Shown in pieces: positions 38,463 to 46,477 of a stretch of 64,000 nt of DNA. The notes under the pieces were generated by a model. The model saw only the letters and a list, made by a program, of their open reading frames with translations, had not been told where the DNA came from and searched no databases. Within the stretch, counting starts at the first letter, position 1. Each line of letters opens with the position of its first letter. Source of the DNA: Symbiopectobacterium purcellii (GTDB taxonomy: Bacteria > Pseudomonadota > Gammaproteobacteria > Enterobacterales > Enterobacteriaceae); NCBI RefSeq assembly GCF_019797845.1, contig NZ_CP081864.1, forward strand, positions 4,340,001 to 4,404,000, read 5' to 3'. The translations under genes and the position numbers were made by a program.

Positions 38463-38840
38463 TCATATTTTATTAGCATAGATACCTATATTGAGTAACT
38501 CCAATATCTTCACAAAAATGACGGGATCAATATTTTTTTCTATTACCAAATGCGGGCAGAGTCTATTGATATAAAAATTGCTTCTATTTTTACTTTCAAT
38601 TAAGAAAACGATCTTTGTTTTTTCTGAAACAGAACGGACTGAGGCTAAAAAATCCTCCGATATAATCCAAATCCTCTGTGAAGGATCAATAATGAGGATG
38701 TCGATGCTTTGCCATTTAAGAAGCTCGATGACTTCTCGTTGTGTTGCGGCAATATAAATAGGTTCAAAGGTATCAAGCAACGCCTTGGCACCAAGAACAA
38801 AGAAAGAGTCCAAATCATAGAAAACAATATTACTCGGCAT
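38463..38840 (-). CDS. Stand-alone receiver-like domain protein
   Basis: A 125-residue protein that reads like a response-regulator receiver domain without an output domain: an early acidic residue in IVFYDLDSFFVLGAK, the phosphoacceptor-like aspartate in DILIIDPSQR, and the late lysine in LVIEKNIDP. The acidic pocket is reduced. It starts 13 bases after the restored end of the LuxR-type gene. It resembles the N-terminal halves of BglJ/RcsA-like fimbrial regulators. It might dimerise with the LuxR-type neighbour; that is inference. Confidence 0.6.
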   Translation of the reverse strand: MPSNIVFYDLDSFFVLGAKALLDTFEPIYIAATQREVIELLKWQSIDILIIDPSQRIWIISEDFLASVRSVSEKTKIVFLIESKNRSNFYINRLCPHLVIEKNIDPVIFVKILELLNIGIYANKI

Positions 38841-38853
38841 AGTGAAACTCTGA

Positions 38854-39422
38854 TTAAGGGATAATACAATCTCGAAGTTTTCTCACGCCTAATTTGGCGA
38901 AGAATCTACGCTTATAGGTCATAATTTTTTTTCCTTAATTTTCAACTGCTTTGATATATCTCTTACGCTTACTCCGCCAGTCATCATAGACAAAATAGTA
39001 TTTTCTCTTGGACTAAGCACTTTCTGTACATTCACCTTTTTATCAGGTGCGACTTTCGAATCAATAAGTCGGTAGCCCGCAACAAAAAGATCGATAATGG
39101 ACTCATAGAGATGCAGAGAGTTTCTCTTATCGACAACAGAAAGGTCTTTGCTAATACTAAGATCTATACATCCCTCGGTGAAGAGTAGGACTCTCACACC
39201 CAACGAATAGCATTTGATCTTGAAGAGTTCTATTTTCCTTTCACAATCCAATATATCATCTGTCACGATAACAAGAGATGGCGCATCATTAACAAGTTGC
39301 GTGAAAAATTGACGATAATTTTTCACATGTACATGTTGAATGTTTTTTTTCAGCAAAAGGTCAGATATGGTCTTACAAAAAAAGGAATCTTGACCAAAGA
39401 GCAAGACATTATTTATTACCAT
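38854..39422 (-). pseudogene. LuxR-type regulator with degenerate receiver, frame broken at an A8 tract
   Basis: As read, the gene stops at 38919 after 167 residues, in the middle of the LuxR helix-turn-helix (VLSPRENTILSMMTGG, VSVRDISKQLKIKEKK). On the coding strand the break falls in GG followed by eight A (38932-38925). One more A would continue the frame as ATTATGACC... giving KIMTYKRRFFAKLGVRKL, the normal recognition helix and ending, with TAA at 38854-38856. The N-terminus (VLLFGQDSFFCKTI) is receiver-like. GGAGGGG lies 3 bases before the ATG. The restored protein would be 189 residues. Transcript slippage on A8 could still yield it. Confidence 0.75.
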
Positions 39423-40266
39423 AACCCCTCCGCTACGTATTTATCGTGAGATTTAACTTTCTCACTTGCCGCACAGGCTTAACGTTGATCATCCTAAAGT
39501 TACCTATCCAACAAAGGGCAACCAAACCGATATCATGAAAAGATACGAATGAACATCTACAGCTTCAGATCGCATCCAGCTATAGCGGAAAGGATTTAAA
39601 TATTCTTCTTCTCTGCACAAGAGCACCAATCGACGCAGTGACCTAAAACAAGTGTAGCTCAAGTATCAAGATAGTGAAGCGTGACACTTTCACTCATTGT
39701 TATTATAAACATGATCCTAAAGCGTACTGTGTTTACATGATCCCTCCCCCTTGGCAAACCTCGAATCACATATAACGGTGGTTCTTATCACTCCGTTAAA
39801 AAGCTAATTTACGGCACGTCATCTCACGACGTTGTGGTCAGCCGCTTTTATACCGAGCAGTACATGCCATTCGATAAACACACATCACTTCATTCAATAC
39901 ATTCCGCCCTTCAGCAAAAACGCCAACATTTTCCCTAATCTCAATGAGGCCTTGCTGGGCGGCTTTCCTCTTTTCGTGTTCAACACAACGGCGTTCGGTG
40001 ATAAGGGCAGCGTTAATGCAAGGCTTTCCTGGCACTCAAGAAACCAACACACTCATTCGCAGCACGAACAACACCAACAAAGGTGTGATGCCTTATCACA
40101 GAAGAATAAAATATGAATTAAGATAATTCTTGATTTTAATACCTGCTCATATCAGGTTAGGTATTCGAGACTTTCACCTATATCCTGAAAAAATCAGCGG
40201 ATGTCAAAAAATACAGATTTTTACATTCAATAAAATCAAAACCAAATCGATTTTACCTGTCTGATC
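39423..40266. other. Long gap upstream of the regulator genes
   Basis: About 840 bases with no convincing gene. A 65-codon minus-strand reading (40035-39838) has no recognisable motif and no ribosome site. AGTGAA-GCGTGACACT-TTCACT at 39673-39694 is a 6-bp dyad that could be an operator. Promoters for the LuxR-type gene should lie in the left part. Confidence 0.35.
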
Positions 40267-40443
40267 CTACTGGGTCACTGTCTCATTTAAGATACAAAAA
40301 AGAAAAATATACCACAGACTTGACGATAAAAATGCGCATTGAAAACACAGCAATCGGCTAGACGAGTACCTTACTCCCTGGCTGACAATTACAACGATTA
40401 TTAATCGGTAGATAAATAAACCAATAATAATCGCTAAACTCAT
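40267..40443 (-). CDS. Possible small membrane protein (58 residues)
   Basis: An ATG at 40443 preceded by AGGGAAATAGTC (AGGG 8 bases upstream) opens a 58-codon frame. The first 20 residues (MSLAIIIGLFIYRLIIVVIV) form a strong membrane segment; a second hydrophobic stretch (FLSSSLWYIFLFCIL) lies near the C-terminus, with arginines between them. I know no homologue. Four tandem decamers (40481-40520) lie 37 bases upstream of the ATG, in what would be the leader. Whether it is expressed cannot be told from sequence. Confidence 0.4.
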   Translation of the reverse strand: MSLAIIIGLFIYRLIIVVIVSQGVRYSSSRLLCFQCAFLSSSLWYIFLFCILNETVTQ

Positions 40444-40480
40444 GACTATTTCCCTATAAAAATTTGCAATTAATTGAGCA

Positions 40481-40525
40481 AAAAATGACGAAAAATGACG
40501 AAAAATGACGAAAAATGACGAAAAA
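40481..40525. repeat. Tandem decamer AAAAATGACG, four copies plus a partial
   Basis: Four perfect, head-to-tail copies of the 10-base unit AAAAATGACG at 40481-40520, followed by a further run of A. On the minus strand they read CGTCATTTTT and stand just upstream of a small membrane-protein frame. Copy number is prone to change by slippage, and 10 bases equals about one helical turn, so changes could alter spacing of promoter elements. Confidence 0.85.
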
Positions 40526-40770
40526 AAGTTTATATTAACGACCATAAAAAGTACACATACAGAGGTTTTCCCCATTCAGCACACCTCAATAATAAAAAGA
40601 ATATCATATAGTTAGCGTTAACTTGCGGGAATGGCCGTCTTTGCAAATCGGTTATTTTTAACAAGCATGATAACGAGATTCATTTCTCACACCAACCCTA
40701 TAAAATATAAAGGTTCACAGTTCGCTATCAGTCGGCAACCCAGAAAAAATTTTACCACCAAGGCCATAAG

Positions 40771-41934
40771 ATGAAAGAGCCACATTCTATATCCAACGTT
40801 TTTGATGCAGCGTTATTACGCCTTGATATCGTTTTCAGGGATCATGAAGAAGTGTGTATCTCCTTATCTGGAGGCAAAAGCTCAACGGTATTATTACATC
40901 TTGCGGCTACGGTTGCTAAAGCTCACGGTAAAAAAATCACCGTATTATTTATTGATAAGGAAGCTCAACATTTGCAAACCATTTCGCATATACAACGCTT
41001 GAAACAGCTATATTGCGAGGTCATCGAACATTTTTATTGGATTTCGCTACCGCTCACAACTGAAAATAATCAACGCTATCATTCGCGCACCTGGATATCT
41101 TGGGAAGATAACGTTGAGTGGTGGAGAATTCCGCCAGCAGACACCATTACGGATCAAAAGCACTTTCCGTTTTACCATTATGCAATGACGGAGAGCAGCT
41201 TTACCTCTGCGTTTCTCAATTGGCTCTCCGCTGGAAAAACACTCGCCTTCGTCAAGGGAACGCTGTCCAATGAAGATGCCAACACCAACAGTCAACCGAC
41301 ACAAACAAGCTATGGCGTAGGCCGCAATGAACGCCTCTCTACATCAGAGACCAGCAGCCAGATTCATACGCTTTATCCTCTGTTTGATTGGCAATCACAA
41401 GACGTATGGTTATTTAACAGCCTGTCAAAAGCGACTTATAACCCCTTGTATGACCTCATGTATCGCTCAGGTGCACCACGTAGCAGCATGAAAATACAAG
41501 AACCCTTCGAACAACAAACCGCAGAAATTTTTCGGTGTAAGGCAGACTATGCGCAACCGGCCACGTTCAGTTGCGCTGACCCCTGTGACAACGCCCGCAA
41601 ACCCGGCGAGAGGACATGGCAAAACCATGCCACATTCCTCTTGAACTCAATGCCGCAGAAAATGGCAGATCAATTCCGCGTCAACATCGCTCAGTACCTT
41701 AGTTGGCACCGCTCACGCGGCTTTCTGACGTGCATACCGGATGAAGAGGCATGCGCTAGCGAGGAGCACGATATCGTGTCGTGGGAAAAGATATGCGCCA
41801 TGATCCTGAGTAACGATTATCGCAGCCTGGCCCTGACCGCTTCATCCTCATCTTCAGAGGACGCGACGCTTTGCTGTAGTAAAAAGAAATCACGTAGAAG
41901 GCGCAGTAATAGCAATGAAGCCATCTTTCTGTGA
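40771..41934 (+). CDS. IbrA-like PAPS-reductase-family protein
   Basis: A 387-residue member of the phosphoadenosine phosphosulfate reductase superfamily in the IbrA (DUF3440) group. The PP-loop is SLSGGKSST near residue 33. VKGTLSNEDANT, YPLFDWQSQDVWLFN and the late RCKADYAQPATFSC match the group; the tail is serine- and arginine-rich. In E. coli, IbrA works with the ParB-like IbrB to switch on eib genes for immunoglobulin-binding surface proteins. No ibrB is present on either side here. It is divergent from the regulator genes of the inverse autotransporter, an intriguing parallel. The biochemical activity is unknown. Confidence 0.72.
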   Translation: MKEPHSISNVFDAALLRLDIVFRDHEEVCISLSGGKSSTVLLHLAATVAKAHGKKITVLFIDKEAQHLQTISHIQRLKQLYCEVIEHFYWISLPLTTENNQRYHSRTWISWEDNVEWWRIPPADTITDQKHFPFYHYAMTESSFTSAFLNWLSAGKTLAFVKGTLSNEDANTNSQPTQTSYGVGRNERLSTSETSSQIHTLYPLFDWQSQDVWLFNSLSKATYNPLYDLMYRSGAPRSSMKIQEPFEQQTAEIFRCKADYAQPATFSCADPCDNARKPGERTWQNHATFLLNSMPQKMADQFRVNIAQYLSWHRSRGFLTCIPDEEACASEEHDIVSWEKICAMILSNDYRSLALTASSSSSEDATLCCSKKKSRRRRSNSNEAIFL

Positions 41935-41980
41935 TATCCATTCTCGTCGTTCAGGAAACCCAATCGCCACGGGGTATGCG

Positions 41981-42322
41981 CTACGGGTTATAGAAGTGCG
42001 CCCAGACTTTGATCAATACATAAGCAGAAGCGCTCCAACAGGCCACTGCGGATAGCAATGCCAATGGCAGCTTCATGGATGCGGTAAAATAGTAGAGTGA
42101 TATCAGATAAATCAGATAGGGAATGATAGACCAGATGCCAAACAGGATGGTGGCTCGCAGCGCTTCGGTACCGCGCTCTGTTCCTACGATGTAGTGAGCA
42201 ATTAAGGCAAAGGTAGGAAACAGCGGGATTAACCCCGCAATATAGTAGTGTCCGGTCTTAGCCAAAATACCAATCAGCACAACAATGACAGCGCCAAGAA
42301 TGGCTTTGATTAACAGAGACAT
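41981..42322 (-). CDS. glpM: GlpM family inner-membrane protein
   Basis: A 113-residue hydrophobic protein matching E. coli GlpM: LLIKAILGAVIVVLIGILA, then HYYIAGLIPLFPTFALIAHY, then ERGTEALRATILFGIWSIIPY. About four membrane segments are expected. Its function is not established despite the name. I chose the ATG at 42322 (MSLLIKAIL) because it fits the family start; the frame is open further upstream to 42430, adding a sequence without homology. It converges with the ibrA-like gene. Confidence 0.9.
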   Translation of the reverse strand: MSLLIKAILGAVIVVLIGILAKTGHYYIAGLIPLFPTFALIAHYIVGTERGTEALRATILFGIWSIIPYLIYLISLYYFTASMKLPLALLSAVACWSASAYVLIKVWAHFYNP

Positions 42323-42469
42323 TGCAGATTTACCGTGCGGTGACAAGACCATCAGGTGTAACAGAAAAGGAAGAAAAAATACAGATACAACCGCAGTGTC
42401 GCTAAACCGATACGGCATGAGGATTGCCACCCCAGCATACGCGCTGAGGTAGCATAATCGTCGGTGTGT

Positions 42470-43009
42470 TTAGACGCTCTTCAGTCGTAGCGTGGTCATA
42501 CAGGTTTGGCTGTCATCATAAGTCGCGAAAGGTGCCTGAGCGACACGCCCCTGATAGGTTACCTCAATGGTTCCCTCGGTATTTCGCGGCAACCAGCCCC
42601 CTACAAAACCATTCTGGTAGCTCGTCACGTCTTTATGCACAATGACAGCGCCCTGCTTGTCAGTAATTTTAACGTTGAATGCCGTGTTGGCCAGTTCTCC
42701 CTGACAGCCCGACAAGCTGTGATTAAAGCAAGGGTGTGTTTGCTGCACGTAGGGAGCAAACGACAAATAAAACTTGTCGCCCAGCGGATAAACATACTTC
42801 TGTTCCCCTTGGGTCAGCATCAATTGGGTCGCATTGATCGATGCAGAATAGGGAAGAGGCCGCGATTGGGTCGATTGATCAATGGTATTGACTATTTGTT
42901 CAACCGTTTTGCCCGCTAACCCCTGCTGCGCCAAAAATGATGTGGCATCAGCCTGTACTGCACCGCTCAAAGACAACGTCAGCAATATCGCCATGGTACG
43001 CGTATTCAT
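42470..43009 (-). CDS. cueP: Periplasmic copper-binding protein CueP
   Basis: A 179-residue protein with a Sec signal (MNTRTMAILLTLSLSGAVQA). The mature part begins with TSFLAQQGLAGKTVEQIV and has the CueP cysteines in HPCFNHSLSGCQGEL and SQTCMTTL, plus YQNGFVGGWLPRNTEG. In Salmonella CueP binds copper in the periplasm and supplies it to superoxide dismutase SodCII, under CueR and CpxR control. I looked for a CueR-type dyad in the 87 bases upstream and found nothing convincing. It stands alone between glpM and the pectin-oligomer locus. Confidence 0.9.
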   Translation of the reverse strand: MNTRTMAILLTLSLSGAVQADATSFLAQQGLAGKTVEQIVNTIDQSTQSRPLPYSASINATQLMLTQGEQKYVYPLGDKFYLSFAPYVQQTHPCFNHSLSGCQGELANTAFNVKITDKQGAVIVHKDVTSYQNGFVGGWLPRNTEGTIEVTYQGRVAQAPFATYDDSQTCMTTLRLKSV

Positions 43010-43096
43010 CGTAAGACTCCGTCAGTCGATATAATTAGTACCGATGCTAAACCAATACCCCGTTGAAAGACCAGGCTATTAGTCTGCTTATGTGCG

Positions 43097-43912
43097 TTAC
43101 AATTGACGCAAACGATGAATAAAAGGCCCGGACTCATCAATCACCGTCTGAGCTGATGGTCGGCAAAGGCACTCCAGCGAGATGGCACCTTGATAATGAG
43201 ACTGCCGCAATTGGCGGTAGATATCATCAAACGGCAAGTGACCATAGCCAGGAAAAGCGCGGTTAGAATCAGCAAAATGCACATGCCGCAAGCGCGGCCC
43301 CATCAATGTAATGGCCTGCGCAAAGTCACGGTCTTCGATGTTGCCATGAAACACATCCCACAAAATACCAAGCTGTGAGGGTGAGCCAATAAGATCAAGA
43401 AATTGCACCAGTTCTTCTGCACTATTAAGGTGCTCGGCCTCATAGCGGTTCAGTGCTTCAACGATCAGGGTCACGCCGCGTGCGTGCGCATAGTCCAGAC
43501 AAGGAGCGAGCCCCTGCGCCAAAAGCTGGCAATAACGCGTTGCGCTCAATGTCGTATCCGCCACGCGCAACGAACCAATCGTGACATAAGATCCTAACAC
43601 CGCTGCCGCATCGATATGCTCAAAAAGACGCTGGCGCGTGCGGCGCAGGATTTCCGGGTCTTGTGCCAGCAGCGATCACCCTTCCCGCTTACGCGCCTGT
43701 CCGCTGGCAATGGTGGTGCAGCCCAATCCGTGTGCGGCTAACGCATCGGCTATCCGTGCAATATCGATCCCCTGATAATCCGAAATACACAGTTCCGCCG
43801 CATCAAATCCACTCGCTTTCAGCCACGCAATGCCTTTATGAATATCGGCTGCGCTAAACGGGGAAAAGGGCGCATCGTACTGGCAAGTCAGTGTTGCACT
43901 AAACGTAATCAT
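43097..43912 (-). pseudogene. Sugar isomerase/epimerase-like TIM-barrel protein, split by an in-frame TGA
   Basis: Two open stretches in one frame are separated by a single TGA at 43676-43678 (GREG-stop-SLLAQDPE, after RKREG). Read through, the 271-residue product is a xylose-isomerase-like TIM barrel (AP endonuclease 2 family). Conserved metal-site pieces are GVTLIVEALNRYE, GILWDVFHGNIED, LRHVHFADSNR and AISLECLC. Such enzymes often interconvert keto-sugars. Tryptophan (TGG) is the likely original codon. It is the last gene of the minus-strand pectin-oligomer operon, 84 bases after the binding-protein gene. Confidence 0.75.
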
Positions 43913-43996
43913 TATCGTGTACCGTACCTTGGCTATCCTGGTGAAACCGTGTTCCCCGGCGCATGGCCGGGGCGTTCATTACGTGCTCGAAGGGCG

Positions 43997-45280
43997 TTAT
44001 TTCGTGGCACGTTTCAGGATGCGATCGGCGCTTTTCGCGAAGGAGGATGCCGCGTCTTTTACAGACAGGCTCCCCTGATCGATTTTCTGGATGGTTTCAT
44101 GGTAAAGCGCCACAAACTGCGGATTATCAAAATGGGGAGACGTCGGAATGGCATGCGGCAAGGCCATAAACGATTTCAGTCCGGCCACCACGATATTGTT
44201 TTCCTTGATGGTGCCATCCTGTACCAATTGTTGGTATGCCGCATTGCTGAGCGGCACGCCGCGCTCCAGCCCCATCGCCTTGACACCCGCCGCCTCATTC
44301 ATCAGGAAATTGACCAGCAAAGCCGCCTCTTCCGGATGTTTGGTGGAGCGCCCAATACTCAGCATCATGGTCGGTTTGAAGAACAGTCCTGCGTCTTTCG
44401 CTCCCGGCAGCATAAAGAAAGGCCCAAGATCCAGTTTGTTATAAGGAGGCTGTAGGTTGGCCTCATACATGGTGGCATTGGTGTTCCACATGTAGATTCC
44501 CCCCCATTGTCCACTAATCCAGGGCTTCATCTCCCAGGTATTGGCTTTTCCATAGGAGGCCAGCACACGCATCGACGGGAAAACGTGGCTGTCGACCAAA
44601 TCTTTATACAGTTGGAAGAACGCTTCCCACTGGGCTGGTGTATAGGTGAACGTCCCCGCTTTATCGTCGATCGCAGAGATGTTGTATTTCTGCACCATAT
44701 AAGAATGCAGCAGCGTTAATGACTCCATGTAATCCAGCACCAGCGGGTAGCTGTTTTCATCCTTGGCTTTGAACGCCTTACCCGCTGCTTTTAGTTCATC
44801 CCAGCTGTTGGGGTAGGCTACCCCCATCTCTTGCCACAGCTTCTGGTTGTAGTAGAAGCTACGCGCGGTGGCCGCCACGGGAATGCCGTTCAGCTTGCCC
44901 GCCACCGACACACTCTCCAGCGACTGGGGATCGTACTGCGTCAAATCCAGTGTTTTAGCCACTTTGCGTAAATCATAAAAACCATGCCCATCTTTAGAAA
45001 AAATCGGCAGCCAGTTCCAGTTAGTCTGGACGACATCTGGCTCCTGGCCACCAGCAATCTGGGTGGTAAAACGGGATAAATAGCCTTCCCATCCCGAGTA
45101 TTCCGCCTGAACTTTGATATTCGGATGTTGTTGTTCAAACGCTTTTATCGCCTGGAGCATTGCCTGGTGGCGGTTGTTTCCTCCCCACCAGGAAAATCTT
45201 AACTCCACGTTTTCCGCATACGCCATACCGGATGTGGCAAGCAGCAGGGTGGCGGCAAGCGTGACAGGTTTCATCAACAT
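43997..45280 (-). CDS. Oligogalacturonide-type ABC binding protein (TogB-like)
   Basis: A 427-residue family 1 extracellular solute-binding protein. Sec signal MLMKPVTLAATLLLATSGMA with cleavage after AYA. Mature part: LRFSWWGGNNRHQA, then VQAEYSGWEGYLSRFTTQIA, typical of sugar-binding proteins of the TogB kind, which capture oligogalacturonides in the periplasm. GAGG lies 9 bases before the ATG. No permease or ATPase gene is near, so it must work with a transporter encoded elsewhere. It follows the oligogalacturonate lyase gene by 19 bases. The ligand is inferred from that linkage. Confidence 0.8.
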   Translation of the reverse strand: MLMKPVTLAATLLLATSGMAYAENVELRFSWWGGNNRHQAMLQAIKAFEQQHPNIKVQAEYSGWEGYLSRFTTQIAGGQEPDVVQTNWNWLPIFSKDGHGFYDLRKVAKTLDLTQYDPQSLESVSVAGKLNGIPVAATARSFYYNQKLWQEMGVAYPNSWDELKAAGKAFKAKDENSYPLVLDYMESLTLLHSYMVQKYNISAIDDKAGTFTYTPAQWEAFFQLYKDLVDSHVFPSMRVLASYGKANTWEMKPWISGQWGGIYMWNTNATMYEANLQPPYNKLDLGPFFMLPGAKDAGLFFKPTMMLSIGRSTKHPEEAALLVNFLMNEAAGVKAMGLERGVPLSNAAYQQLVQDGTIKENNIVVAGLKSFMALPHAIPTSPHFDNPQFVALYHETIQKIDQGSLSVKDAASSFAKSADRILKRATK

Positions 45281-45299
45281 AGCTAAATCCTCTTATTTA

Positions 45300-46475
45300 T
45301 CATTGAATAGCGCGGAGAATAGCGTCGGGAATACAGGCCAAATACAACGCAGGCTTGCCATCCTTATCCGAGGAGAACAGCACCTGTTTCTCATCGGGCG
45401 TGAAAGACGGGTGCGGGTGGGTAACCTGACGATCGCCATCCAGCACCGCCCATGAACTGCTGTGTTTGGCAATTTTGTGGGTGTGTTGGTGCTTCAAATC
45501 AAAGAGGTACAAATAGGGATCGGTTGCATCGCCGTACTTGTCATTGTCAACAATATCAATGGGCTTGCCGGAACCATCGCCAACCGTCCAGTGCCCATTG
45601 TCATTGCTCATCACATGCGAGCACGGCGGCATGGCAATAATCTTTTCATCAACACCCGTCTCAGGATCAACCCGGCACAAATAGCGCACCGGGCTGTCCT
45701 TCACATAGGTGACATACATCATGGCAGAGCCATCTGGTACCCAAAATTCATGGGTATAACTTTCCCCTGGTGCCGGCAATTTGACGCGGCGAATATGGCT
45801 GCCATCTTCGTTCATCAGCCACATGCGGGTTTCTACCCGATCCAGTGGCCCTTCATGGCAAAATGCAACGGTATCATCATCATGAGGACGGTAAATCGGG
45901 TGTCCTAACCACTGGTTCTCTTGTAATAGCGTGGTGCGCTCACCCGTTTGCAAATCAATGCGGATCACACGGCAGAGCGGATTTTCTTCATAAAACTGCT
46001 GGAACACCGTCCAGTCACTGACGGGCCGCCAGCTATCACGGTGGATTTCCACGCCTACCAGCTTGGTGCAGGCAGAGTTGGCGACCCAGGTGCCATAACC
46101 TACCCATTCATCCGCCACCTGATAGACAGTTTCCTCGGACAAATCCTGCAAGGTAACCCGCATCAGCGCCCGTTCTCCCTTCACGTAATAGAGGTATTGC
46201 TCGTCAGGAGAGAGGAATCCGCCAAAGGTGTTATCGCCTGCACCTTGCGTTAACTGTGTCGCTTTGCCGCTAGCCAGTTCCAACAGGTAGTAGTTGCGAA
46301 ATCCATCGAATTCCGCCGCAAAAATCAGTGACCGACCTTCATCGAGAAAACATTTCTGATAAAAATAATTGCGGTGGCAGATAACGTTCGGGGGTGTCAA
46401 TCGGGTCACCCGCGCGCAGGTATCCTCATCGATAGATTCATGGTACTCGAGCTGATAAACATCGCCTTTCGCCAT
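45300..46475 (-). CDS. ogl: Oligogalacturonate lyase family protein (PL22)
   Basis: A 391-residue cytoplasmic seven-bladed beta-propeller. It aligns with Dickeya/Pectobacterium Ogl: ARVTRLTPPNVICHRNYFYQ, DNTFGGFLSPDEQYLYYVKG, DEWVGYGTWVANSACTK, NQWLGHPIYRPHDDDTVAFC, HEGPLDRVETRMW, THEFWVPDGSA and VTHPHPSFTPDEKQV. The conserved histidines that bind manganese are present. Ogl breaks digalacturonate and its unsaturated form to keto-deoxyuronate. GGGAG is 9 bases before the ATG. The pattern is less close to classical Ogl than a strict orthologue would be, so a paralogue acting on a related uronide is possible. Confidence 0.88.
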   Translation of the reverse strand: MAKGDVYQLEYHESIDEDTCARVTRLTPPNVICHRNYFYQKCFLDEGRSLIFAAEFDGFRNYYLLELASGKATQLTQGAGDNTFGGFLSPDEQYLYYVKGERALMRVTLQDLSEETVYQVADEWVGYGTWVANSACTKLVGVEIHRDSWRPVSDWTVFQQFYEENPLCRVIRIDLQTGERTTLLQENQWLGHPIYRPHDDDTVAFCHEGPLDRVETRMWLMNEDGSHIRRVKLPAPGESYTHEFWVPDGSAMMYVTYVKDSPVRYLCRVDPETGVDEKIIAMPPCSHVMSNDNGHWTVGDGSGKPIDIVDNDKYGDATDPYLYLFDLKHQHTHKIAKHSSSWAVLDGDRQVTHPHPSFTPDEKQVLFSSDKDGKPALYLACIPDAILRAIQ

Positions 46476-46477
46476 TG

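Noticed and set aside
39838..40035. A 65-codon minus-strand frame in the gap upstream of the LuxR-type gene
   Set aside because: No ribosome site, no motif and no context support.
40481..40525. Tandem decamers considered as a CRISPR array or plasmid-type iterons
   Set aside because: There are no spacers, and no cas, rep or par genes nearby.
43010..43096. CueR operator upstream of cueP
   Set aside because: I saw no convincing MerR-type dyad with the required 19-20-base promoter spacing.
43676..43678. TGA in the TIM-barrel gene considered as selenocysteine
   Set aside because: The family has no selenoprotein members that I know, the flanks favour tryptophan, and no clear selenocysteine-insertion hairpin was seen just downstream.
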